From NCBI GenBank assembly GCA_003972845.1, contig QOAV01000130.1, positions 1 to 6,058 on the forward strand: 6,058 nt of DNA. The letters run 5' to 3'. Source of the DNA: Gammaproteobacteria bacterium. Lineage in GTDB: Bacteria > Pseudomonadota > Gammaproteobacteria > QOAV01. This document shows positions 1-5,848 of this stretch, in pieces. The notes under the pieces were generated by a model. That model was not told where the DNA came from and did no database searches. It worked only from the letters and a program-made list of their open reading frames with translations. The first letter of the stretch is position 1, and every line of letters begins with the position of its first letter. The position numbers and the translations under genes are program-made.

Positions 1-396
1 CACAAGGTGCTGGAAATAGGCACGGGATCGGGCTACCAGACCGCCATACTCAGCCAGTTGTTTGATCAGGTTTATACGGTGGAGCGGATTGCTTCATTGT
101 ATAAATCGGCCATATCGCGTTTGATCAAACTGAATATCAATAACGTACGTTTCCTGCATGGCGACGGATATCAGGGCTGGCCCCAATATCAACCCTACGA
201 CGGCATCATCGTTACTGCGGCGCCAGAAGAGGTGCCTTATGCGTTGCTGGAACAGTTGGCCCCGGGAGGGAAAATGGTTATTCCTGTTGGCGACAAGGAA
301 CAAAACCTGTATGTCGTCAAGAACACCGGGGACGGTTACACCGAGCGACTGATCGAACCCGTCCGTTTCGTCCCCCTGGTTCCGTCCCGCGAGTAA
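1..396 (+). CDS. pcm: Protein-L-isoaspartate O-methyltransferase, 3' part (5' end outside window)
   Basis: Cytoplasmic repair enzyme that transfers a methyl group from S-adenosylmethionine to L-isoaspartyl residues in aged proteins, so that they can revert to normal aspartyl. The reading frame is open from base 1, and 131 codons are present up to TAA at 394-396. The start and roughly the first 80 residues of a normal ~210-residue enzyme lie to the left. Visible signatures are the SAM-binding motif I, VLEIGTGSGYQTA, at the left edge, the acidic post-motif strand VYTVER, the family block GDGYQGW, the strand IIVTAAPEEVP, LAPGGKMVIPVG, and the typical C-terminal VRFVPLVPSRE. Nothing looks broken. 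The next gene starts 9 bp downstream, so they probably share a transcript. The pcm / nlpD / rpoS neighbourhood is classical in proteobacteria and supports the call. The first GTG in the visible frame (7) is internal, not the true start. Confidence 0.95.
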   Translation, partial: HKVLEIGTGSGYQTAILSQLFDQVYTVERIASLYKSAISRLIKLNINNVRFLHGDGYQGWPQYQPYDGIIVTAAPEEVPYALLEQLAPGGKMVIPVGDKEQNLYVVKNTGDGYTERLIEPVRFVPLVPSRE

Positions 397-405
397 AGAC
401 GGCTC

Positions 406-987
406 ATGTTCGGCAAACTATACGAAGCGGTGCTGCGCTGGGCCGCGCATAAACAAGCGGTCTGGTACCTGGGCTTGCTGAGTTTCATGGAAGCATCGTT
501 TTTCCCGGTGCCGCCCGACGTGATGCTGGCGCCGATGGTGCTGGCGAACCGGCGCAAGGCGTGGCGTTATGCGCTGGTTACAACACTCGCGTCCATCGCC
601 GGGGCGGCGTTGGGGTATGTCATTGGCATGTTTTTGTATGAAGAACTGGCCAAACCCATTGTCCAGTTGTACCACCTGGAGGCCAGACTGGAAACGGTGA
701 AAAATCTGTTCGCCGATTATGGCGTGTGGATTATTTTTGTAGCCGGATTTTCTCCGATTCCTTATAAGCTGTTTACGATTACTGCAGGTCTGGTCAATAT
801 GGCATTTATCCCGTTTCTTGTTGCTTCGTTCATTGGTCGGGGCGCACGCTTTTTCCTGGTGGCCGGTCTGGTCTATCTGGGAGGCGAGAAAATGGCGCAT
901 GGTCTGCAGCGACGCATTGAATACATCGGCTGGGGATCTGTGGCTCTGGTGGTGTTCGGTATAGCGGGGTACCAGATATGGCGATGA
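406..987 (+). CDS. yqaA: YqaA-family (DedA/VTT-domain, SNARE-associated type) inner-membrane protein
   Basis: A 193-residue polytopic membrane protein. It resembles the YqaA branch of the DedA/VTT superfamily, whose better-studied members are linked to lipid-carrier recycling and membrane homeostasis; the exact role of YqaA proteins is not established. Hydrophobic stretches lie at about residues 19-33, 55-77, 107-128, 132-158 and 174-191. The loop E29...FFPVPPD (33-38) has the paired acidic residues and prolines typical of DedA re-entrant loops. The block GFSPIPYKLFTITAG (114-128) is its usual partner, followed by G144-R145 and R148 before the last long helix. The ATG at 406 follows pcm by 9 bp with only a weak purine-rich ribosome site, which suggests coupling to pcm. 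Its end overlaps the nlpD start by 10 bp. Family assignment is fairly sure; substrate and function are unknown. Confidence 0.85.
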   Translation: MFGKLYEAVLRWAAHKQAVWYLGLLSFMEASFFPVPPDVMLAPMVLANRRKAWRYALVTTLASIAGAALGYVIGMFLYEELAKPIVQLYHLEARLETVKNLFADYGVWIIFVAGFSPIPYKLFTITAGLVNMAFIPFLVASFIGRGARFFLVAGLVYLGGEKMAHGLQRRIEYIGWGSVALVVFGIAGYQIWR

Positions 988-1799
988 ACAGGATGGCAAT
1001 CGTTTATGTGTCAGGGCTGCTGGGACTGTCTGCCTGTTCCTTTCATACTCCCATGGCGCCAATCGAGACCCGCACCACATCCAGTGACCGGGCCAACATT
1101 CAGCCGCAAAAGATTGCTCCGATTTACATGGTCAAACCCGGAGATACTTTGTACAGCATCGCCTGGCAGACACGCAGGGATTTCAGACAGCTGGCCAAAT
1201 GGAACCAGATCAAGCCGCCTTATCTGATCAAGTACGGGCAAAGAATAAAGCTGTGGCGCCCGGCTGATGAGCCGGCGCAGTCATCGGACGAAGTTTTACC
1301 ACCCATCGTCATAGAGCCGGAAGAAGATGTGATAGAGCAGGAGGCTCTCCCTGAGGCGCCACCCGCGCCAGGCGCCCCCAACGCGGGATCTGCAGTAACG
1401 GACAAGTCATCGGCAGGGAAACCGGTTTTGGGGAAAGTGAGACACTGGCAGTGGCCCGCGCGGGGCAAACACAAACGAGTGGTTTCACGTAAGCGCGGCA
1501 TTGATGGCATTGCAATATTCGGTAATCGTGGTCAATCGGTGAAAGCAGCGGCAGCAGGTGAGGTAGTCTATCAGGGCTCGGGAATACTTGGCCTGGGCAA
1601 GTTGATTATAGTCAAACACAACGAAACCTACCTGAGCGCCTATGCGCACAATGATAAAATCCTGGTGAAAGAAGGCCAGGCCATCCGGCAGGGTCAGGTC
1701 ATCGCTAAAATGGGTGACTCCGATACGGATCGGGTAAACCTGTATTTTGAAATAAGAAAAAACGGCGAACCCATTAATCCGCTTAAAGTATTACACTAG
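978..1799 (+). CDS. nlpD: NlpD-like lipoprotein: LysM domain plus degenerate M23 (LytM) peptidase domain
   Basis: A 273-residue envelope lipoprotein. In E. coli, NlpD activates the septal amidase AmiC rather than cutting peptidoglycan itself. A short hydrophobic signal ends in the lipobox LSAC (Cys20). Ser follows the Cys, so outer-membrane sorting is expected. The LysM domain spans about 50-93 (VKPGDTLYSIA, then IKYGQRIKLW), a Pro/Ala/Glu-rich linker spans about 97-150, and the M23 domain about 157-271. Metal and catalytic residues are degraded: the HxxxD motif reads KRGID (172-176) and the final HxH reads NLY (254-256), while H224 of YAHND survives. It is therefore probably a non-enzymatic activator. 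The ATG at 978 overlaps the yqaA end and has GGGG at 966-969, 8 nt upstream. ATGs at 984 (ATGA overlap) and 993 are possible but worse spaced. It lies immediately before rpoS, the usual order. Confidence 0.93.
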   Translation: MAMNRMAIVYVSGLLGLSACSFHTPMAPIETRTTSSDRANIQPQKIAPIYMVKPGDTLYSIAWQTRRDFRQLAKWNQIKPPYLIKYGQRIKLWRPADEPAQSSDEVLPPIVIEPEEDVIEQEALPEAPPAPGAPNAGSAVTDKSSAGKPVLGKVRHWQWPARGKHKRVVSRKRGIDGIAIFGNRGQSVKAAAAGEVVYQGSGILGLGKLIIVKHNETYLSAYAHNDKILVKEGQAIRQGQVIAKMGDSDTDRVNLYFEIRKNGEPINPLKVLH

Positions 1800-1864
1800 A
1801 ATAATCACAGAACCTATTGATAATAAAGATAATTAAATGCCTATCCTATCGATTAAAGTACAGT

Positions 1865-1870
1865 TATAAT
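1865..1870 (+). promoter_or_regulatory. Candidate -10 box of an rpoS promoter in the nlpD-rpoS gap
   Basis: A perfect TATAAT lies 35 bp before the rpoS ATG in an AT-rich 106-bp gap. At 17-bp spacing the -35 position (1842-1847) reads TATCCT, a poor match, and there is no TG extended -10, so an activator or relaxed recognition would be needed. The predicted start near 1877 would leave a leader of about 30 nt. No hairpin plus T-run terminator was seen between nlpD and rpoS, so read-through from nlpD is also likely. Seen: the box. Inferred: its use. Confidence 0.45.
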
Positions 1871-1905
1871 TCTCTTTCCGAGGTATAAGGGCTAAACAGG
1901 TCAAA

Positions 1906-2763
1906 ATGGCGGTTTCCGGTAAACAATTATCCCAGGCGGACGCAACCCGTATCTATCTGAAGCAGATCGGCTTTTCGCCATTGCTGACAGCGGAAGATGA
2001 GATCCGTATAGGCCGGCTGATCGCAAAAGGCGACGAGGATGCCAGACGGCAGATGATAGAAAGCAACTTGCGCCTGGTGGTAAAAATATCCCGCCGTTAC
2101 CTGAACCGCGGTTTGCCTTTGCTGGATCTGATTGAAGAAGGTAATCTCGGTTTAATCCGGGCAGTGGAGAAATTTGATCCGGAACGCGGGTTTCGCTTTT
2201 CCACCTACGCCACCTGGTGGATTCGTCAGACCATTGAACGCGCGCTGATGAACCAGACTCGAACCATTCGTCTTCCTGTTCACGTACTCAAGGAAATCAA
2301 TGTATACCACCGCGCTGCCCGGGAACTGACCCAACAGCTTGATCATGAGCCAACCGCTGCCGAAATAGCCGAAAAGCTCGATGTGCCTTTGAAAAATGTC
2401 AAGAAAATGCTTGATCTGACCGAGAACATCACTTCGTTTGATATGCCATTCGAGAATGACCCAGCGCGTTCTTTGATGGAATCCGTAGCTGACGAAAAAG
2501 CCAGCGACCCCGCAGATATCCTGCAGGGAGACATTGTCGACAAATATATCGACAGTTGGCTCAACAGTCTGACGGACAAACAGCGGGAAGTGATAGAAAG
2601 GCGTTTTGGCTTGCGCGGCCGCGACACCCAGACGCTGGAAGAAGTCGGCAAAGAGGTTGGCGTAACGCGCGAGCGAGTGCGCCAGATTCAGGTTGAAGCC
2701 CTACAAAAGTTACGGGGATTATTGGAAAAGAACGGCTATTCCTTCGATATGCTGTCGCGCTGA
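1906..2763 (+). CDS. rpoS: RNA polymerase sigma factor RpoS (sigma-38), N-terminally short form
   Basis: Sigma-70-family factor that directs RNA polymerase to stationary-phase and general stress promoters. It has 285 residues, against 330 in E. coli. Region 1.2 is at about 11-47 ([20 protein letters not shown]). Region 2 is at about 48-120, with the core-binding and -10-melting block [12 protein letters not shown] ... [22 protein letters not shown] and the aromatic [13 protein letters not shown]. Region 3 is at about 121-200. Region 4 with its helix-turn-helix is at about 217-272 ([24 protein letters not shown]). K129 aligns with E. coli K173, a residue important for proteolytic turnover and extended -10 contact. 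The offset of 44 shows that the N-terminal region 1.1 is absent. The ATG at 1906 is the first start after an in-frame TAA at 1867-1869, so no longer form can begin in the gap with ATG, GTG or TTG. A weak AACAGG-type ribosome site precedes it. Position after nlpD and the KEINVY block favour RpoS over RpoD or RpoH. Confidence 0.96.
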   Translation: MAVSGKQLSQADATRIYLKQIGFSPLLTAEDEIRIGRLIAKGDEDARRQMIESNLRLVVKISRRYLNRGLPLLDLIEEGNLGLIRAVEKFDPERGFRFSTYATWWIRQTIERALMNQTRTIRLPVHVLKEINVYHRAARELTQQLDHEPTAAEIAEKLDVPLKNVKKMLDLTENITSFDMPFENDPARSLMESVADEKASDPADILQGDIVDKYIDSWLNSLTDKQREVIERRFGLRGRDTQTLEEVGKEVGVTRERVRQIQVEALQKLRGLLEKNGYSFDMLSR

Positions 2764-2774
2764 ACGTCGCTGCG

Positions 2775-3143
2775 CTAAACGAAAAGAGCCGCGACGACGC
2801 GTCTGCCTTCGTGTACCAGGACATTGTAGGTATGACACGCATTGCGTGTCGTCATGGTTTCCAGCCCGATCTGTTGATGCATGAGCGGGGTCAGCAGATC
2901 CTGTGCAGGAAAAATCTGCTGCTCGCCCGTTCCCAGTAAAACTATGGTTGGTTCCAACGCGGCCATTTTCCTGAAATCATCCAAGCAGAGCTCCTCCGGG
3001 GCTGTGATCTTCCAGTCACTGATTAGCACATCGCTGGCAACGATGATGTTGCTGTTGAAAAATTCTTCATTCACTCCGATGCGGCCTGCATCATAAGATC
3101 GGATCAGATTGGCGCCGGCATCCGTTTCCATGTTGATTTGCAT
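2775..3143 (-). CDS. Mth938-like domain protein (DUF498 / NDUFAF3-related family)
   Basis: A 122-residue soluble protein of the Mth938-like family, whose eukaryotic relative NDUFAF3 is a respiratory complex I assembly factor. The role of bacterial members is not settled. Family hallmarks are an N-terminal IRSYDAGRIGVN (14-25), the strand IIVASDVLISDW (33-44), the central VLLGTGEQQIFP (68-79), and the C-terminal TTRNACHTYNVLVHEGRRVVAAL (98-120). Length matches the family and no transmembrane segment or catalytic motif is apparent. The start codon (complement of 3141-3143) is preceded by a GGGA ribosome site at a reasonable distance; Met5 is an alternative. It ends in TAG, 11 bp from the rpoS end and convergent to it, and its 5' side faces alaC divergently. 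The assignment comes from recognised family motifs; function is left open. Confidence 0.85.
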   Translation of the reverse strand: MQINMETDAGANLIRSYDAGRIGVNEEFFNSNIIVASDVLISDWKITAPEELCLDDFRKMAALEPTIVLLGTGEQQIFPAQDLLTPLMHQQIGLETMTTRNACHTYNVLVHEGRRVVAALFV

Positions 3144-3173
3144 AGCTTTTCCCGTTACGAATCAAACCAGTAA

Positions 3174-3202
3174 TTGACACAGTATAACGGCGACAGTATG
3201 GT
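3174..3202 (+). promoter_or_regulatory. Candidate sigma-70-type promoter for alaC-hom
   Basis: A consensus -35 TTGACA (3174-3179) is followed after exactly 17 bp by TATGGT (3197-3202; four of six match). It lies in the 112-bp divergent gap, with predicted initiation near 3209 and a leader of about 47 nt to the alaC GTG. On the other strand, TATACT (complement of 3181-3186) could serve as a -10 for the Mth938-like gene, but its -35 region is poor. The two would overlap, so mutual interference is possible. Confidence 0.6.
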
Positions 3203-3255
3203 TCCGTCTCGCTAATACTCTTTAACCCGTTTCAGCGTTCCTTTCAGGCCTTATT

Positions 3256-4476
3256 GTGATCGTAATCGACCAGTTTCCGCGCATCAAACGCTTGCCGCCG
3301 TATGTATTCAACATCGTCAATGAGCTGAAAGCGGCGGCGCGCCAGCGTGGCGAAGACATTATCGATTTCGGCATGGGAAATCCGGATCAGCCCGCGCCCG
3401 AACATATTCGCAAAAAACTCATCGAAACCGTTGAGAAACCCCAGGTGCACCGGTATTCCATGTCACGTGGAATACCTCGTTTGCGCAAGGCCATCAGCAA
3501 CTGGTACAAGACCCGCTTCGATGTCGACATTAACCCCGAATCAGAGGCTATCGTCACCATAGGCTCGAAGGAGGGGCTGGCGCACCTGGCGCTGGCGACT
3601 GTCGGGCCAGGCGACGCCGTGCTGGTGCCGAATCCGTCTTACCCGATTCATCCCTACGGCTTCATCATTGCCGGCGCCGATATTCGGCATGTGCCGCTCA
3701 ACAACGACGTGGATTTCTTTTACGAGCTGGAGCGGGCGATCAAGGATTCCTGGCCCAAGCCGAAAATGCTGGTATTGAATTTTCCCGGAAACCCGACCAC
3801 CCATTGTGTCGAGCTGGATTTCTTTGAACGCGTGGTGGCGATAGCGAGAAAGCATTCTATCTGGGTGGTTCATGACTTGGCCTATGCTGATATCGTGTTC
3901 GACGGCTATGTTGCGCCATCGATTCTGCAGGTGCGGGGCGCGAAGGATATAGCGGTGGAATCGTTTTCCCTGTCCAAGAGTTACAACATGCCCGGTTGGC
4001 GCGTCGGTTTCATGGTGGGCAATCCATCCCTGGTGGGTGCCCTGACCCGTCTCAAGTCCTATCTGGACTATGGCATGTTCACGCCTATCCAGGTGGCGGC
4101 CATACTGGCGCTGGAGGGTCCGCAGGATTGTGTGCGGGAAATACGCGACATGTATGAAAGCCGGCGCAATGTACTGTGTGACGGCATGAATGCGGCTGGC
4201 TGGCCGGTGGAGAGGCCGAAGGCGACCATGTTTGTATGGGCGAAAATACCCGCGCCATATGCGCATATGGGGTCACTGGAGTTTTCCAAGAAACTGTTAC
4301 GTGACGCCAAAGTGGCTGTATCGCCGGGTATTGGATTCGGTGAATACGGCGACGGCCATGTACGTTTCAGTCTGATAGAAAACGAGCACCGCACTCGGCA
4401 AGCGGTCCGATCCATTAAGCAGATGATCAAAAAAGACGGGTTGCTTGAAACACCCGAACAGGAGACAGCAGTTTGA
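3256..4476 (+). CDS. alaC: Class I/II PLP aminotransferase, probable alanine (glutamate-pyruvate) transaminase AlaC
   Basis: Cytoplasmic pyridoxal-phosphate enzyme, 406 residues. It most likely makes alanine from pyruvate and glutamate, as E. coli AlaC does (~412 residues). Visible features are the N-terminal [19 protein letters not shown] (14-32), DFGMGNPD (37-44), the substrate-side YSMSRGIP (67-74), the cofactor-side [11 protein letters not shown] (101-111), and NFPGNPTT (175-182, with the conserved Asn179). Further on are [12 protein letters not shown] (206-217, with cofactor-ring Asp207 and Tyr210), the Schiff-base lysine in [17 protein letters not shown] (Lys241), and FVWAKIP and VRFSLIEN (Arg370, substrate carboxylate). 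The start is GTG at 3256, with a weak AGG 7 nt before it; no ATG lies nearby in frame. It overlaps hom by 4 bp. Older annotations call such proteins aspartate, LL-DAP or generic aminotransferases. The AlaC-like sequence and hom linkage favour alanine formation, but specificity is inferred. Confidence 0.92.
   Translation: MIVIDQFPRIKRLPPYVFNIVNELKAAARQRGEDIIDFGMGNPDQPAPEHIRKKLIETVEKPQVHRYSMSRGIPRLRKAISNWYKTRFDVDINPESEAIVTIGSKEGLAHLALATVGPGDAVLVPNPSYPIHPYGFIIAGADIRHVPLNNDVDFFYELERAIKDSWPKPKMLVLNFPGNPTTHCVELDFFERVVAIARKHSIWVVHDLAYADIVFDGYVAPSILQVRGAKDIAVESFSLSKSYNMPGWRVGFMVGNPSLVGALTRLKSYLDYGMFTPIQVAAILALEGPQDCVREIRDMYESRRNVLCDGMNAAGWPVERPKATMFVWAKIPAPYAHMGSLEFSKKLLRDAKVAVSPGIGFGEYGDGHVRFSLIENEHRTRQAVRSIKQMIKKDGLLETPEQETAV
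3452..3476. repeat. 25-nt near-perfect dyad inside alaC
   Basis: Arms GGTATTCCA (3452-3460) and TGGAATACC (3468-3476) are exact reverse complements around TGTCACG. Inside the loop, G3462-C3466 and T3463-A3465 also pair, and T3461/G3467 forms a wobble, so 11 of 12 symmetric positions are Watson-Crick around C3464. It encodes alaC residues 66-74 (RYSMSRGIP), a conserved active-site segment, so part of the symmetry may be forced by the protein. Function unknown. Confidence 0.6.
4255..4270. repeat. 16-bp perfect palindrome inside alaC
   Basis: CCATATGCGCATATGG is exactly self-complementary; the flanking bases do not extend the symmetry. It lies in alaC codons for PYAHMG (residues 334-339), a non-catalytic stretch. 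A perfect 16-bp palindrome is only mildly unexpected in 6 kb, so chance is a fair explanation. Confidence 0.4.
4460..4475 (+). promoter_or_regulatory. Ribosome binding site and TTG start deciding the hom N-terminus
   Basis: AGGAGA (4460-4465) lies 7 nt before a TTG at 4473-4475 that overlaps the alaC stop TGA (4474-4476) as TTGA. This is the strongest Shine-Dalgarno sequence in the window, and it places the start so that the Rossmann strand NVGILGLG begins at residue 5, as in the family. No ATG competes. Termination-reinitiation coupling with alaC is expected. Confidence 0.85.
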
Positions 4477-5789
4477 AACCGGTAAATGTGGGAATTCTGG
4501 GGCTCGGGACCGTCGGCGGCGGAACTGCAAATGTATTGATGCGCAATGCGGAAGAGATCGAACGGCGTGCCGGGCGGCAGATTCAGGTCAGCATGGCGTC
4601 GGTACGCAGCGTATCCAAGCCGCGGATTTGCGATACCTCACATATCGAGCTGACTGAAGATCCGTTCGATATCGTCAACCATCCTGATATCGACATCGTG
4701 GTAGAGCTGATCGGCGGTGACACGCTGGCGCGGGAACTGGTGTTGCAGGCCATCGCCAACGGCAAGCATGTGGTGACGGCCAACAAGGCGCTGATTGCTG
4801 TTCATGGCAACGAGATTTTTGCCGCTGCCGAGAAACGGGGCGTCGTTGTTGCTTTCGAGGCGGCCGTCGCTGGCGGCATCGCGATTATCAAGGCCATACG
4901 CGAGGGCCTCGCTGGCAACCGTATTCAGTGGCTGGCAGGCATCATCAACGGCACCAGCAATTTCATCCTTACCGAAATGCGTGACAAGGGTCGCGGGTTT
5001 TCCGATGTACTTCAGGAAGCGCAAGCTCTGGGCTATGCCGAAGCAGATCCTACTTTCGATGTGGAAGGCATTGATGCGGCGCACAAGCTGACCATTCTGT
5101 GCTCGATCGCCTTTGGCGTACCCCTGCATTTTGAAAAAGCCGTTACCGAAGGCATTTCTTCCATTACACCAACAGATGTTTCCTATGCCGGGAGACTCGG
5201 TTATCGCATCAAACATCTGGGCATTACTCGCAGGACTGACGCTGGCATTGAGTTGCGGGTGCACCCGACGCTGATCCCCGAGCGGCGTCTTATAGCCAAT
5301 GTGGACGGCGTCATGAATGCGGTATTGGTTGTAGGAGACGCTGTGGGTCCGACACTGCATTATGGCGCAGGAGCAGGCGCGGAACCGACCGCTTCGGCAG
5401 TGGTAGCTGATCTGGTTGATGTTACCCGCGCGCTGACCACCGATCCGGATAACCGTGTGCCGCATCTGGCTTTCCAGACTTCCAGCATTAATGACTCCAT
5501 ACGTTTTCTCGCCATGGATGAGGTGAAGACAGCCTATTATCTGCGTATGTGCGTATCCAACAGGCCTGGCGTACTGGCGGAGATCACCCGGATTCTGGGC
5601 GACCGGGGTATCAGCATCAAAGCCATTGAACAAATGGAGGCTTCGGCGGCCGAAGCGAATGTCACCGTCATACTGCTTACTGATACTTGCCTCGAAAAAG
5701 ACATGAACGAGGCGCTTGCCTCCATTGAAAATCTCCCCACCAGCCAGGGAGCGGTTATTCGTATACGCGTCGAATCGTTGAACGCCTGA
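4473..5789 (+). CDS. hom: Homoserine dehydrogenase with C-terminal ACT domain
   Basis: NAD(P)H-dependent reduction of aspartate semialdehyde to homoserine, the branch point toward threonine and methionine. At 438 residues it is the usual length for a monofunctional enzyme with an ACT domain. The Rossmann nucleotide-binding motif is GLGTVG (10-15). The conserved VTANKALIA (101-109) carries Lys105, [11 protein letters not shown] (155-165) follows, and the family signature [23 protein letters not shown] occupies 183-205, with the catalytic pair Asp201 and Lys205. Residues about 356-433 ([24 protein letters not shown] and on) form an ACT domain, which in this family usually mediates feedback inhibition by threonine. 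It is not fused to aspartokinase, unlike E. coli ThrA. The TTG start overlaps the alaC stop. In related bacteria thrC commonly follows; here a GDP-sugar gene follows instead. Confidence 0.97.
   Translation: MKPVNVGILGLGTVGGGTANVLMRNAEEIERRAGRQIQVSMASVRSVSKPRICDTSHIELTEDPFDIVNHPDIDIVVELIGGDTLARELVLQAIANGKHVVTANKALIAVHGNEIFAAAEKRGVVVAFEAAVAGGIAIIKAIREGLAGNRIQWLAGIINGTSNFILTEMRDKGRGFSDVLQEAQALGYAEADPTFDVEGIDAAHKLTILCSIAFGVPLHFEKAVTEGISSITPTDVSYAGRLGYRIKHLGITRRTDAGIELRVHPTLIPERRLIANVDGVMNAVLVVGDAVGPTLHYGAGAGAEPTASAVVADLVDVTRALTTDPDNRVPHLAFQTSSINDSIRFLAMDEVKTAYYLRMCVSNRPGVLAEITRILGDRGISIKAIEQMEASAAEANVTVILLTDTCLEKDMNEALASIENLPTSQGAVIRIRVESLNA
5640..5656. repeat. 17-nt perfect dyad inside hom
   Basis: GCTTCGGC and GCCGAAGC flank a single central G (5648), giving an 8-bp inverted repeat. 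In RNA the innermost pairs would open to form a small GC-rich hairpin. It falls in the ACT-domain codons for EASAAEA (residues 389-395), where alanine and glutamate codons make GC-rich symmetry easy. There is no T-run after it, so it is not a terminator. Confidence 0.4.
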
Positions 5790-5798
5790 GCCTGGGTG

Positions 5799-5827
5799 TT
5801 GGCATGGAACGGTATTTCGGTTAAACA
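5799..5827 (+). promoter_or_regulatory. Weak candidate promoter before the GDP-fucose synthase gene
   Basis: In the 59-bp gap after hom, TTGGCA (5799-5804; five of six to the -35 consensus) is followed after 17 bp by TAAACA (5822-5827; three of six). It would let the GDP-sugar gene be transcribed separately from alaC-hom. The -10 is poor and no terminator was found in the gap, so read-through from hom is equally plausible. Confidence 0.25.
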
Positions 5828-5848
5828 ATTTCAACAGGGGCTTTCAGC

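Noticed and set aside
418..1080. 220-codon open frame on the minus strand opposite yqaA
   Set aside because: Low-complexity, charged translation without motifs; yqaA in the sense frame shows clear membrane and family features.
1355..1376. Two GGCGCC palindromes 10 bp apart in nlpD
   Set aside because: They fall in the Ala/Pro-rich linker, where GC-rich codons readily create such repeats.
2834..2850. Hairpin GACACGC-ATT-GCGTGTC as a possible rpoS or gene-end terminator
   Set aside because: It sits in conserved codons of the Mth938-like gene, has no T-run on either strand, and a 7-bp stem is expected by chance in 6 kb.
3541..4266. 241-codon open frame on the minus strand opposite alaC
   Set aside because: The His/Arg-rich translation lacks domains and lies wholly inside alaC, which has all its catalytic residues.
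5804..5824. Six-codon mini-ORF (ATG to TAA) before the GDP-fucose synthase gene, considered as a leader peptide
   Set aside because: No ribosome site, no attenuator-like hairpins and no biased codons; most likely chance.
4638..5834. Very long open frame (398 codons) on the minus strand opposite hom
   Set aside because: It mirrors hom throughout, has no recognisable domain, and hom has unambiguous family motifs; a codon-usage shadow.
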